Notes: generated by a model not told the origin, from the sequence alone. Shown: positions 1 to 9,432, counted from the first letter of the stretch. The stretch is 64,000 nucleotides of DNA from Misgurnus anguillicaudatus (GCF_027580225.2 NC_073346.2:4086501-4150500), one strand, 5' to 3'. Program-made: numbers and translations.

Positions 1-73
1 TCCTTCCTCCCACACGTTGGGTGTCTGCTGTCCTGCGTCAACATGCCTCAGTAGAGCAGAGGACGCACACCAG

Positions 74-161
74 GCTCTGATTGCTCAGATGGCGGAGCGC
101 AGGACTGCAGGCAGGCAATTTAGCAGTCCAACCTTAGGTCGATGGGCCGGAGGCAGTGAAG
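74..161 (+). pseudogene. tRNA-Tyr relic with intron-like insert (unit 1 copy; one per unit)
   Basis: The D-arm part (gctcagatggcggagcgc), the anticodon arm and the downstream ccttaggtcg match vertebrate tRNA-Tyr in order. After aggactgcag (anticodon GTA now GCA) come 20 nt (111-130) at the exact place and size of the tRNA-Tyr intron, then accttaggtcg (131 on). The T-loop (TTCGATT in intact tRNA-Tyr) is missing: gatgg runs straight into gccgg. The B box is therefore gone and the gene should be dead. The acceptor ends are only partly recognisable. The same relic sits in all 26 units at the positions given in each unit entry. Confidence 0.8.
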
Positions 162-246
162 CTTTGCCTCTTGGAGGTGCTGCGATCCTTGCCTTCGAAG
201 CCAGCGTTGCGCATAACCCGGCCGGTGAAAAAGGCAAGCGCACGTC

Positions 247-250
247 AAAA
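247..250 (-). terminator. RNA polymerase III terminator of tRNA-Glu
   Basis: AAAA on +, which is TTTT on the transcribed strand, lies 5 nt past the tRNA-Glu 3' end (unit 1). It is conserved in the other units. Confidence 0.8.
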
Positions 251-255
251 GAGCG

Positions 256-327
256 TTCCCTGACCGGGAATCGAACCCGGGCCGCGGCGGTGAGAGCGCC
301 GAATCCTAGCCACTAGACCACCAGGGA
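256..327 (-). tRNA. tRNA-Glu-CTC: tRNA-Glu (CTC), unit 1
   Basis: This 72-nt gene charges glutamate and reads GAG codons. It has a full cloverleaf: a 7-bp acceptor stem (TCCCTGG with TCAGGGA), a CTCTCAC anticodon loop with the anticodon at 292-294, and discriminator A. The A box TGGTCTAGTGG lies at 310-320 and the B box GGTTCGATTCC at 267-277, both on the minus strand. No CCA is encoded. It converges on tRNA-Arg and the Tyr relic. It is essentially the standard vertebrate tRNA-Glu sequence. Confidence 0.97.
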
Positions 328-407
328 GGACACGCTGGCCTTCAAGCCGTGGATGCCTGGCACACTGTGCGGAAGGAAAACGGGGCTAAAGTCTCAAACT
401 AGTCGAC

Positions 408-411
408 AAAA
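408..411 (-). terminator. RNA polymerase III terminator of tRNA-Met
   Basis: AAAA on +, which is TTTT on the transcribed strand, lies 8 nt past the tRNA-Met 3' end (unit 1). It is conserved in the other units. Confidence 0.8.
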
Positions 412-419
412 GGGCACCC

Positions 420-493
420 TGCCCCGTGTGAGGCTCGAACTCACGACCTTCAGATTATGAGACTGACGCGCTGCCTAACTGCGCCAACGAGGC
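420..493 (-). tRNA. tRNA-Met-CAT: tRNA-Met (CAT, elongator), unit 1
   Basis: This 74-nt gene is an elongator methionine tRNA. The acceptor stem is GCCTCGT with ACGGGGC, the anticodon loop is CTCATAA (anticodon at 457-459), and the T arm is GTGAG-TTCGAGC-CTCAC. It is not the initiator: it lacks the three G-C pairs of the initiator anticodon stem and matches the vertebrate elongator sequence. The A box begins TGGCGCAGTT. It shares the minus strand with tRNA-Glu, 92 bp away, but has its own terminator. Confidence 0.96.
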
Positions 494-1616
494 ACGCCCA
501 GACCGACGGCTCCTGGGTGGCCCCTTGCGTCTGGTTGCGTGGCATTTTGTGCGCCACCAGCGAGGAAACTCCTGCGAGGAGAGCACGACTGGGCTTCTTG
601 CACTCTGGCTACCCACACTGAGGACCTTCTCGTTCTTAATATGTTACACGTACAGAAACAACTTCAAGGAGACACAGAGGGGCTATGTCATGCCCAGGAT
701 TCCTATCGTCTTTTAAATGGTGTCGAGAATGGCACGCCTGCCGTTGCTGGACGATCTTGGCGCACATGCTCTCAGGCTAGATAAAACCCATTATAAATAA
801 ACACTTACATTTGACACATTTGACACAGCTGACAGATTAATGGAATAACGTTACATATCCACAATGCAAAGTCCCAGTTATTCAGTGATCATGTGTTTGG
901 CTCGTCTTTAGCCTCATTATCTAGTAGAAAAACTTAAATTGTGCTAAAGTTGAAAGACTGTCCTATGTAAGTTGGTGACGTGTTCCACGTATTAGAGTCT
1001 GTTAAAGTAAAAGCTCTGCGGCCATTGCCTGTGGCAGTAAACTGTACTTCGCACTCACCTCTTGAAGAATCTCTTGTTTGCCTTGTGTGCTCGAGACACA
1101 ATGCCACCGGTTCTTTTAAGGATGTCGCCGCCGTATGGTTAACTGTTGTCTACATTAGAAGGCAACTGCGAACCATAAAAAGGCCCTGAGACGTACAGAG
1201 ATGGCGCTTTTTCGCTAAATTGCAATGCCGGCGTCCATCCGCATTTGATCAAGTATTTTCATTGCGTGTTCAAGTAGAACGAGCAGGGTCTGAGAATGGC
1301 AATTCCTTTTTGTGACCCTGTTCTAAAACAGTATGATCAGGCGGGAAAGGATCATTGAATGCAAAACCACTTTGACAGCATCCGTTACAGGGCATATGGA
1401 GACGGCTGCGTGTGCTTTTGGCAAATGAAAGGCTTCGGGCACATTGTTCCTAATTTCGAAAAATCCACATTCGTCACTATTTCAAGGCGTTTGTGAAGAA
1501 ATAAATAAGAATTAAAGATGAGCTGCATGAAGGCAATAAAATCGTGAGTCATTCCAAAAGTTACACCGGCACATTCGCTGAGGAGCGCAATCGACTCGCT
1601 CGGGCCAGCTGGGGTG
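494..1616. other. Spacer between divergent tRNA-Met and tRNA-Leu (unit 1; same in the other full units)
   Basis: I recognise no gene in this 1.1-kb spacer. Small features are a direct repeat of atttgacac (809-817, 818-826), a tgatca palindrome beside a CACGTG in all full-length units except unit 1 (890-895), and an ATAAAAAGG motif at 1175-1183 that looks TATA-like but has no recognisable partner element. Short reading frames here have no recognisable domain, and a 1-bp deletion in units 1, 2 and 18-20 shifts some of them. Confidence 0.7.
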
Positions 1617-1699
1617 GTCAGGATGGCCGAGCGGTCTAAGGCGCTGCGTTCAGGTCGCAGTCTCCTCTGGAGGCGTGGGTTCGAATCCCACTTCTGACA
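1617..1699 (+). tRNA. tRNA-Leu-CAG: tRNA-Leu (CAG), unit 1
   Basis: This 83-nt class II tRNA charges leucine and reads CUG codons. The acceptor is GTCAGGA with TTCTGAC, the anticodon loop is TTCAGGT (anticodon at 1651-1653), the variable arm is long, and the T arm is GTGGG-TTCGAAT-CCCAC. The A box TGGCCGAGCGG is at 1624-1634 and the B box GGTTCGAATCC at 1678-1688. The discriminator is A. It diverges from tRNA-Met across the 1.1-kb spacer. Confidence 0.97.
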
Positions 1700-1761
1700 T
1701 TCTGTTGCCTTTGTTGTAGCCACCCGTGCTGTGTATCGCGCTTTCTTCCGAGGGAGCGTCC

Positions 1762-1765
1762 TTTT
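1762..1765 (+). terminator. First T-run after tRNA-Leu (distant)
   Basis: No run of four T occurs in the first 62 nt after tRNA-Leu. This TTTT is the first. The gene therefore has an unusually long predicted 3' trailer, or ends at a weak TTT site such as that in cctttg (1709-1711). Confidence 0.5.
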
Positions 1766-1825
1766 CAAAGACGCCAGGAGACAGGCACGCGGGGGACGAC
1801 CCGGTTTCCCATTTTGGTAGAGATG

Positions 1826-2440
1826 AAGGTTCAAGGTTCAATTTATTGCAATATAGTGTCAAACACAATTGGAATTCTTTACAGCCAGTCACGCATGGAT
1901 GTAATGTGGCAAACGAAACATTAAGACAGAACAAGATATGACAATACACAGTCATATGGAAGGTGAATGGAAGGTGCTAAGAGTAATAATGATACTTACA
2001 CTAATACTGAATGATAAAAGTAGGAGTAATAGAAACAATAAAGTGCAAACAGTGCATTCAGTCCTGAAAAGGAATTGAACTGTCATTAAGCAGCCAGGCG
2101 GCCGTGGGAAAGAAGCTCAGGCGATGCCGGGATTTTGCAGTTCTCGGGAGCCGAAGCCTTCTACCTGAAGGGAGCAGCTGAAACATGGTACAGCCTGGAT
2201 GAGATGGGTCAGACATAATTTTTCTTGCCCTTCTCACAGCCCTGAGGTTGTGAAGGGATTCCAGAGAAGGTAGAGAGGTGTTGATCACTCTCTCTGCCGA
2301 GCGGATCACCCGCTGCAGCTTGGCCTTGTCCTTGGCTGCTGCAGCAGGGAACCATGTAATTATTGATTGTGTAATAATGGATTTAATGATGGCAGAGTAA
2401 AACCGGATTAATATTTAATAATGAAGTTTTGCAGCTGGCC
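1826..2440 (-). mobile_element. 5'-truncated LINE (non-LTR retrotransposon) remnant (unit 1 copy; one per unit up to unit 25)
   Basis: On the minus strand, 2309-2058 reads as 83 codons ending in a stop. It contains RSAERVINTSLPSLESL, DPSHPG, LLPSGRRLR and SFFPTAAWLLN. These are the pattern of the C-terminal end of reverse-transcriptase ORFs of fish non-LTR elements. The reading extends upstream through KDKAKLQR to about 2400 (FYSAIIKS), where a frameshift separates it from NINPVL. The 3' end, at about 1826 on +, has a polyadenylation-like AATAAA and two copies of the 8-nt TTGAACCT motif, as expected of an L2/CR1/Rex-type tail. The exact clade is not resolved. The 5' limit (about 2440) is approximate. 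It cannot be autonomous: endonuclease and catalytic RT domains are absent. Other copies are listed in the unit entries. Confidence 0.75.
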
Positions 2441-2455
2441 TCCAGAATCCAGCTG
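2432..2455. repeat. Short inverted repeat upstream of tRNA-Arg
   Basis: CAGCTGG and CCAGCTG form a possible 7-bp stem around a 10-nt loop, 36 bp before the tRNA-Arg start. It is present at the same offset in the other units. It overlaps the approximate 5' junction of the LINE remnant. Function is unknown. Confidence 0.5.
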
Positions 2456-2491
2456 TCTTCTCCAAGCATGACTTCCCTGGTTTCTGGCGTT

Positions 2492-2564
2492 GGGCCAGTG
2501 GCGCAATGGATAACGCGTCTGACTACGGATCAGAAGATTCTAGGTTCGACTCCTGGCTGGCTCG
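2492..2564 (+). tRNA. tRNA-Arg-ACG: tRNA-Arg (ACG), unit 2
   Basis: This 73-nt gene charges arginine. Its anticodon ACG (2525-2527) is expected to be edited to ICG and to read CGU, CGC and CGA. The acceptor is GGGCCAG with CTGGCTC, the discriminator is G, and the anticodon stem is TCTGA/TCAGA. The A box TGGCGCAATGG is at 2499-2509 and the B box GGTTCGACTCC at 2543-2553. The sequence is very close to the standard vertebrate tRNA-Arg-ACG. Confidence 0.97.
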
Positions 2565-2570
2565 ATCCTG

Positions 2571-2575
2571 TTTTT
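2571..2575 (+). terminator. RNA polymerase III terminator of tRNA-Arg
   Basis: TTTTT starts 7 nt after the last base of tRNA-Arg (unit 2). The same run follows every tRNA-Arg copy. Confidence 0.85.
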
Positions 2576-2832
2576 ACTCCTTCCTCCCACACGTTGGGTG
2601 TCTGCTGTCCTGCGTCAACATGCCTCAGTAGAGCAGAGGACGCACACCAGGCTCTGATTGCTCAGATGGCGGAGCGCAGGACTGCAGGCAGGCAATTTAG
2701 CCGTCCAACCTTAGGTCGATGGGCCGGAGGCAGTGAAGCTTTGCCTCTTGGAGGTGCTGCGATCCTTGCCTTCGAAGCCAGCGTTGCGCATAACCCGGCC
2801 GGTGAAAAAGGCAAGCGCACGTCAAAAGAGCG

Positions 2833-2904
2833 TTCCCTGACCGGGAATCGAACCCGGGCCGCGGCGGTGAGAGCGCCGAATCCTAGCCACTAGACCACCA
2901 GGGA
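2833..2904 (-). tRNA. tRNA-Glu-CTC: tRNA-Glu (CTC), unit 2
   Basis: Same sequence as the copy at 256-327. Confidence 0.96.
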
Positions 2905-2996
2905 GGACACGCTGGCCTTCAGGCCGTGGATGCCTGGCACACTGTGCGGAAGGAAAACGGGGCTAAAGTCTCAAACTAGTCGACAAAAGGGCACCC

Positions 2997-3070
2997 TGCC
3001 CCGTGTGAGGCTCGAACTCACGACCTTCAGATTATGAGACTGACGCGCTGCCTAACTGCGCCAACGAGGC
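2997..3070 (-). tRNA. tRNA-Met-CAT: tRNA-Met (CAT), unit 2
   Basis: Same sequence as the copy at 420-493. Confidence 0.96.
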
Positions 3071-4193
3071 ACGCCCAGACCGACGGCTCCCGGGTGGCCC
3101 CTTGCGTCTGGTTGCGTGGCATTTTGTGCGCCACCAGCGAGGAAACTCCTGCGAGGAGAGCACGACTGGGCTTTTTGCACTCTGGCTACCCACACTGAGG
3201 ACCTTCTCGTTCTTAATATGTTACACGTACAGAAACAACTTCAAGGAGACACAGAGGGGCTATGTCATGCCCAGGATTCCTATCGTCTTTTAAATGGTGT
3301 CGAGAATGGCACGCCTGCCGTTGCTGGACGATCTTGGCGCACATGCTCTCAGGCTAGATAAAACCCATTATAAATAAACACTTACATTTGACACATTTGA
3401 CACAGCTGACAGATTAATGGAATAACGTTACATATCCACAATGCAAAGTCCCAGTTATTCAGTGATCACGTGTTTGGCTCGTCTTTAGCCTCATTATCTA
3501 GTAGAAAAACTTAAATTGTGCTAAAGTTGAAAGACTGTCCTATGTAAGTTGGTGACGTGTTCCACGTATTAGAGTCTGTTAAAGTAAAAGCTCTGCGGCC
3601 ATTGCCTGTGGCAGTAAACTGTACTTCGCACTCACCTCTTGAAGAATCTCTTGTTTGCCTTGTGTGCTCGAGACACAATGCCACCGGTTCTTTTAAGGAT
3701 GTCGCCGCCGTATGGTTAACTGTTGTCTACATTAGAAGGCAACTGCGAACCATAAAAAGGCCCTGAGACGTACAGAGATGGCGCTTTTTCGCTAAATTGC
3801 AATGCCGGCGTCCATCCGCATTTGATCAAGTATTTTCATTGCGTGTTCAAGTAGAACGAGCAGGGTCTGAGAATGGCAATTCCTTTTTGTGACCCTGTTC
3901 TAAAACAGTATGATCAGGCGGGAAAGGATCATTGAATGCAAAACCACTTTGACAGCATCCGTTACAGGGCATATGGAGACGGCTGCGTGTGCTTTTGGCA
4001 AATGAAAGGCTTCGGGCACATTGTTCCTCATTTCGAAAAATCCACATTCGTCACTATTTCAAGGCGTTTGTGAAGAAATAAATAAGAATTAAAGATGAGC
4101 TGCATGAAGGCAATAAAATCGTGAGTCATTCCAAAAGTTACACCGGCACATTCGCTGAGGAGCGCAATCGACTCGCTCGGGCCAGCTGGGGTG

Positions 4194-4276
4194 GTCAGGA
4201 TGGCCGAGCGGTCTAAGGCGCTGCGTTCAGGTCGCAGTCTCCTCTGGAGGCGTGGGTTCGAATCCCACTTCTGACA
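4194..4276 (+). tRNA. tRNA-Leu-CAG: tRNA-Leu (CAG), unit 2
   Basis: Same sequence as the copy at 1617-1699. The trailer has C at 4288, as in units 5 and 20. Confidence 0.96.
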
Positions 4277-5068
4277 TTCTGTTGCCTCTGTTGTAGCCAC
4301 CCGTGCTGTGTATCGCGCTTTCTTCCGAGGGAGCGTCCTTTTCAAAGACGCCAGGAGACAGGCACGCGGGGGACGACCCGGTTTCCCATTTTGGTAGAGA
4401 TGAAGGTTCAAGGTTCAATTTATTGCAATATAGTGTCAAACACAATTGGAATTCTTTACAGCCAGTCACGCATGGATGTAATGTGGCAAACGAAACATTA
4501 AGACAGAACAAGATATGACAATACACAGTCATATGGAAGGTGAATGGAAGGTGCTAAGAGTAATAATGATACTTACACTAATACTGAATGATAAAAGTAG
4601 GAGTAATAGAAACAATAAAGTGCAAACAGTGCATTCAGTCCTGAAAAGGAATTGAACTGTCATTAAGCAGCCAGGCGGCCGTGGGAAAGAAGCTCAGGCG
4701 ATGCCGGGATTTTGCAGTTCTCGGGAGCCGAAGCCTTCTACCTGAAGGGAGCAGCTGAAACATGGTACAGCCTGGATGAGATGGGTCAGACATAATTTTT
4801 CTTGCCCTTCTCACAGCCCTGAGGTTGTGAAGGGATTCCAGAGAAGGTAGAGAGGTGTTGATCACTCTCTCTGCCGAGCGGATCACCCGCTGCAGCTTGG
4901 CCTTGTCCTTGGCTGCTGCAGCAGGGAACCATGTAATTATTGATTGTGTAATAATGGATTTAATGATGGCAGAGTAAAACCGGATTAATATTTAATAATG
5001 AAGTTTTGCAGCTGGCCTCCAGAATCCAGCTGTCTTCTCCAAGCATGACTTCCCTGGTTTCTGGCGTT

Positions 5069-5141
5069 GGGCCAGTGGCGCAATGGATAACGCGTCTGAC
5101 TACGGATCAGAAGATTCTAGGTTCGACTCCTGGCTGGCTCG
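5069..5141 (+). tRNA. tRNA-Arg-ACG: tRNA-Arg (ACG), unit 3
   Basis: Same sequence as the copy at 2492-2564. Confidence 0.96.
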
Positions 5142-5409
5142 ATCCTGTTTTTACTCCTTCCTCCCACACGTTGGGTGTCTGCTGTCCTGCGTCAACATGC
5201 CTCAGTAGAGCAGAGGACGCACACCAGGCTCTGATTGCTCAGATGGCGGAGCGCAGGACTGCAGGCAGGCAATTTAGCCGTCCAACCTTAGGTCGATGGG
5301 CCGGAGGCAGTGAAGCTTTGCCTCTTGGAGGTGCTGCGATCCTTGCCTTCGAAGCCAGCGTTGCGCATAACCCGGCCGGTGAAAAAGGCAAGCGCACGTC
5401 AAAAGAGCG

Positions 5410-5481
5410 TTCCCTGACCGGGAATCGAACCCGGGCCGCGGCGGTGAGAGCGCCGAATCCTAGCCACTAGACCACCAGGGA
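5410..5481 (-). tRNA. tRNA-Glu-CTC: tRNA-Glu (CTC), unit 3
   Basis: Same sequence as the copy at 256-327. Confidence 0.96.
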
Positions 5482-5573
5482 GGACACGCTGGCCTTCAAG
5501 CCGTGGATGCCTGGCACACTGTGCGGAAGGAAAACGGGGCTAAAGTCTCAAACTAGTCGACAAAAGGGCACCC

Positions 5574-5647
5574 TGCCCCGTGTGAGGCTCGAACTCACGA
5601 CCTTCAGATTATGAGACTGACGCGCTGCCTAACTGCGCCAACGAGGC
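5574..5647 (-). tRNA. tRNA-Met-CAT: tRNA-Met (CAT), unit 3
   Basis: Same sequence as the copy at 420-493. Confidence 0.96.
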
Positions 5648-6771
5648 ACGCCCAGACCGACGGCTCCTGGGTGGCCCCTTGCGTCTGGTTGCGTGGCATT
5701 TTGTGCGCCACCAGCGAGGAAACTCCTGCGAGGAGAGCACGACTGGGCTTCTTGCACTCTGGCTACCCACACTGAGGACCTTCTCGTTCTTAATATGTTA
5801 CACGTACAGAAACAACTTCAAGGAGACACAGAGGGGCTATGTCATGCCCAGGATTCCTATCGTCTTTTAAATGGTGTCGAGAATGGCACGCCTGCCGTTG
5901 CTGGACGATCTTGGCGCACATGCTCTCAGGCTAGATAAAACCCATTATAAATAAACACTTACATTTGACACATTTGACACAGCTGACAGATTAATGGAAT
6001 AACGTTACATATCCACAATGCAAAGTCCCAGTTATTCAGTGATCACGTGTTTGGCTCGTCTTTAGCCTCATTATCTAGTAGAAAAACTTAAATTGTGCTA
6101 AAGTTGAAAGACTGTCCTATGTAAGTTGGTGACGTGTTCCACGTATTAGAGTCTGTTAAAGTAAAAGCTCTGCGGCCATTGCCTGTGGCAGTAAACTGTA
6201 CTTCGCACTCACCTCTTGAAGAATCTCTTGTTTGCCTTGTGTGCTCGAGACACAACGCCACCGGTTCTTTTAAGGATGTCGCCGCCGTATGGTTAACTGT
6301 TGTCTACATTAGAAGGCAACTGCGAACCATAAAAAGGCCCTGAGACGTACAGAGATGGCGCTTTTTCGCTAAATTGCAATGCCGGCGTCCATCCGCATTT
6401 GATCAAGTATTTTCATTGCGCGTTCAAGTAGAACGAGCAGGGTCTGAGAATGGCGATTCCTTTTTGTGACCCTGTTCTAAAACAGTATGATCAGGCGGGA
6501 AAGGATCATTGAATGCAAAACCACTTTGACAGCATCCGTTACAGGGCATATGGAGACGGGCTGCGTGTGCTTTTGGCAAATGAAAGGCTTCGGGCACATT
6601 GTTCCTCATTTCGAAAAATCCACATTCGTCACTATTTCAAGGCGTTTGTGAAGAAATAAATAAGAATTAAAGATGAGCTGCATGAAGGCAATAAAATCGT
6701 GAGTCATTCCAAAAGTTACACCGGCACATTCGCTGAGGAGCGCAATCGACTCGCTCGGGCCAGCTGGGGTG

Positions 6772-6854
6772 GTCAGGATGGCCGAGCGGTCTAAGGCGCT
6801 GCGTTCAGGTCGCAGTCTCCTCTGGAGGCGTGGGTTCGAATCCCACTTCTGACA
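6772..6854 (+). tRNA. tRNA-Leu-CAG: tRNA-Leu (CAG), unit 3
   Basis: Same sequence as the copy at 1617-1699. Confidence 0.96.
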
Positions 6855-7646
6855 TTCTGTTGCCTTTGTTGTAGCCACCCGTGCTGTGTATCGCGCTTTC
6901 TTCCGAGGGAGCGTCCTTTTCAAAGACGCCAGGAGACAGGCACGCGGGGGACGACCCGGTTTCCCATTTTGGTAGAGATGAAGGTTCAAGGTTCAATTTA
7001 TTGCAATATAGTGTCAAACACAATTGGAATTCTTTACAGCCAGTCACGCATGGATGTAATGTGGCAAACGAAACATTAAGACAGAACAAGATATGACAAT
7101 ACACAGTCATATGGAAGGTGAATGGAAGGTGCTAAGAGTAATAATGATACTTACACTAATACTGAATGATAAAAGTAGGAGTAATAGAAACAATAAAGTG
7201 CAAACAGTGCATTCAGTCCTGAAAAGGAATTGAACTGTCATTAAGCAGCCAGGCGGCCGTGGGAAAGAAGCTCAGGCGATGCCGGGATTTTGCAGTTCTC
7301 GGGAGCCGAAGCCTTCTACCTGAAGGGAGCAGCTGAAACATGGTACAGCCTGGATGAGATGGGTCAGACATAATTTTTCTTGCCCTTCTCACAGCCCTGA
7401 GGTTGTGAAGGGATTCCAGAGAAGGTAGAGAGGTGTTGATCACTCTCTCTGCCGAGCGGATCACCCGCTGCAGCTTGGCCTTGTCCTTGGCTGCTGCAGC
7501 AGGGAACCATGTAATTATTGATTGTGTAATAATGGATTTAATGATGGCAGAGTAAAACCGGATTAATATTTAATAATGAAGTTTTGCAGCTGGCCTCCAG
7601 AATCCAGCTGTCTTCTCCAAGCATGACTTCCCTGGTTTCTGGCGTT

Positions 7647-7719
7647 GGGCCAGTGGCGCAATGGATAACGCGTCTGACTACGGATCAGAAGATTCTAGGT
7701 TCGACTCCTGGCTGGCTCG
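7647..7719 (+). tRNA. tRNA-Arg-ACG: tRNA-Arg (ACG), unit 4
   Basis: Same sequence as the copy at 2492-2564. Confidence 0.96.
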
Positions 7720-7987
7720 ATCCTGTTTTTACTCCTTCCTCCCACACGTTGGGTGTCTGCTGTCCTGCGTCAACATGCCTCAGTAGAGCAGAGGACGCAC
7801 ACCAGGCTCTGATTGCTCAGATGGCGGAGCGCAGGACTGCAGGCAGGCAATTTAGCCGTCCAACCTTAGGTCGATGGGCCGGAGGCAGTGAAGCTTTGCC
7901 TCTTGGAGGTGCTGCGATCCTTGCCTTCGAAGCCAGCGTTGCGCATAACCCGGCCGGTGAAAAAGGCAAGCGCACGTCAAAAGAGCG

Positions 7988-8059
7988 TTCCCTGACCGGG
8001 AATCGAACCCGGGCCGCGGCGGTGAGAGCGCCGAATCCTAGCCACTAGACCACCAGGGA
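7988..8059 (-). tRNA. tRNA-Glu-CTC: tRNA-Glu (CTC), unit 4
   Basis: Same sequence as the copy at 256-327. Confidence 0.96.
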
Positions 8060-8151
8060 GGACACGCTGGCCTTCAGGCCGTGGATGCCTGGCACACTGT
8101 GCGGAAGGAAAACGGAGCTAAAGTCTCAAACTAGTCGACAAAAGGGCACCC

Positions 8152-8225
8152 TGCCCCGTGTGAGGCTCGAACTCACGACCTTCAGATTATGAGACTGACG
8201 CGCTGCCTAACTGCGCCAACGAGGC
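8152..8225 (-). tRNA. tRNA-Met-CAT: tRNA-Met (CAT), unit 4
   Basis: Same sequence as the copy at 420-493. Confidence 0.96.
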
Positions 8226-9349
8226 ACGCCCAGACCGACGGCTCCTGGGTGGCCCCTTGCGTCTGGTTGCGTGGCATTTTGTGCGCCACCAGCGAGGAAA
8301 CTCCTGCGAGGAGAGCACGACTGGGCTTCTTGCACTCTGGCTACCCACACTGAGGACCTTCTCGTTCTTAATATGTTACACGTACAGAAACAACTTCAAG
8401 GAGACACAGAGGGGCTATGTCATGCCCAGGATTCCTATCGTCTTTTAAATGGTGTCGAGAATGGCACGCCTGCCGTTGCTGGACGATCTTGGCGCACATG
8501 CTCTCAGGCTAGATAAAACCCATTATAAATAAACACTTACATTTGACACATTTGACACAGCTGACAGATTAATGGAATAACGTTACATATCCACAATGCA
8601 AAGTCCCAGTTATTCAGTGATCACGTGTTTGGCTCGTCTTTAGCCTCATTATCTAGTAGAAAAACTTAAATTGTGCTAAAGTTGAAAGACTGTCCTATGT
8701 AAGTTGGTGACGTGTTCCACGTATTAGAGTCTGTTAAAGTAAAAGCTCTGCGGCCATTGCCTGTGGCAGTAAACTGTACTTCGCACTCACCTCTTGAAGA
8801 ATCTCTTGTTTGCCTTGTGTGCTCGAGACACAACGCCACCGGTTCTTTTAAGGATGTCGCCGCCATATGGTTAACTGTTGTCTACATTAGAAGGCAACTG
8901 CGAACCATAAAAAGGCCCTGAGACGTACAGAGATGGCGCTTTTTCGCTAAATTGCAATGCCGGCGTCCATCCGCATTTGATCAAGTATTTTCATTGCGCG
9001 TTCAAGTAGAACGAGCAGGGTCTGAGAATGGCGATTCCGTTTTGTGACCCTGTTCTAAAACAGTATGATCAAGGGGGAAAGGATCATTGAATGCAAAACC
9101 ACTTTGACAGCATCCGTTACAGGGCATATGGAGACGGGCTGCGTGTGCTTTTGGCAAATGAAAGGCTTCGGGCACATTGTTCCTCATTTCGAAAAATCCA
9201 CATTCGTCACTATTTCAAGGCGTTTGTGAAGAAATAAATAAGAATTAAAGATGAGCTGCATGAAGGCAATAAAATCGTGAGTCATTCCAAAAGTTACACC
9301 GGCACATTCGCTGAGGAGCGCAATCGACTCGCTCGGGCCAGCTGGGGTG

Positions 9350-9432
9350 GTCAGGATGGCCGAGCGGTCTAAGGCGCTGCGTTCAGGTCGCAGTCTCCTC
9401 TGGAGGCGTGGGTTCGAATCCCACTTCTGACA
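9350..9432 (+). tRNA. tRNA-Leu-CAG: tRNA-Leu (CAG), unit 4
   Basis: Same sequence as the copy at 1617-1699. Confidence 0.96.

Larger units (their letters stand above)
1..2491 (+). repeat. Array unit 1 (5'-partial)
   Basis: This unit lacks its first 86 bp, including tRNA-Arg. The Tyr relic is at 74-161 and the LINE remnant at 1826-2440. Private changes are a C-to-A in the Tyr relic intron-like insert, T at 892 that destroys a CACGTG palindrome present in the other full-length units, and A instead of C near 1449. It has the 1-bp deletion (gacggctg form) near 1400 shared with units 2 and 18-20. Confidence 0.95.
2492..5068 (+). repeat. Array unit 2 (2,577 bp)
   Basis: The Tyr relic is at 2651-2738 and the LINE remnant at 4403-5017. 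Markers are C at 3091, T at 3174 and C at 4288. The first two occur elsewhere only in unit 20, and all three occur there at the same offset. It also carries the 1-bp deletion near 3980. Confidence 0.97.
5069..7646 (+). repeat. Array unit 3 (2,578 bp)
   Basis: The Tyr relic is at 5228-5315 and the LINE remnant at 6981-7595. As in unit 1, the short inverted repeat just upstream of tRNA-Glu reads ttcaagcc instead of ttcaggcc. Confidence 0.97.

Noticed and set aside
192..205. ccttcgaagccagc resembles the 5' end of tRNA-Tyr (two single-base gaps)
   Set aside because: The match ends after 14 nt, and no anticodon or T arm follows. Probably chance.
1055..1183. Possible snRNA-type Pol III promoter (tcacc motif plus ATAAAAAGG)
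   Set aside because: The two motifs are about 120 bp apart, much further than a proximal element and TATA box should be, and no snRNA-like sequence follows.
980..1189. 69-codon frame in the spacer
   Set aside because: It begins with GTG, has no recognisable domain, and is absent from the deleted units 23 and 25. Its conservation is explained by array homogenisation.
1359..1505. Short ATG frame (about 48 codons in most units) after an in-frame TGA, with a protein-like composition
   Set aside because: A 1-bp deletion shifts it in units 1, 2 and 18-20, and no family is recognised. Too short to support.
1385..1834. Minus-strand reading frames of 101-149 codons over tRNA-Leu
   Set aside because: They run antisense through the tRNA gene and owe their length to it. 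They have no protein domain, and similar frames of slightly different length recur only because the unit is repeated.
2429..2893. 154-codon plus-strand frame across tRNA-Arg, the Tyr relic and tRNA-Glu
   Set aside because: It begins at a non-ATG codon, spans three tRNA loci on both strands, and is broken in units 13, 15 and 16 by neutral-looking changes.
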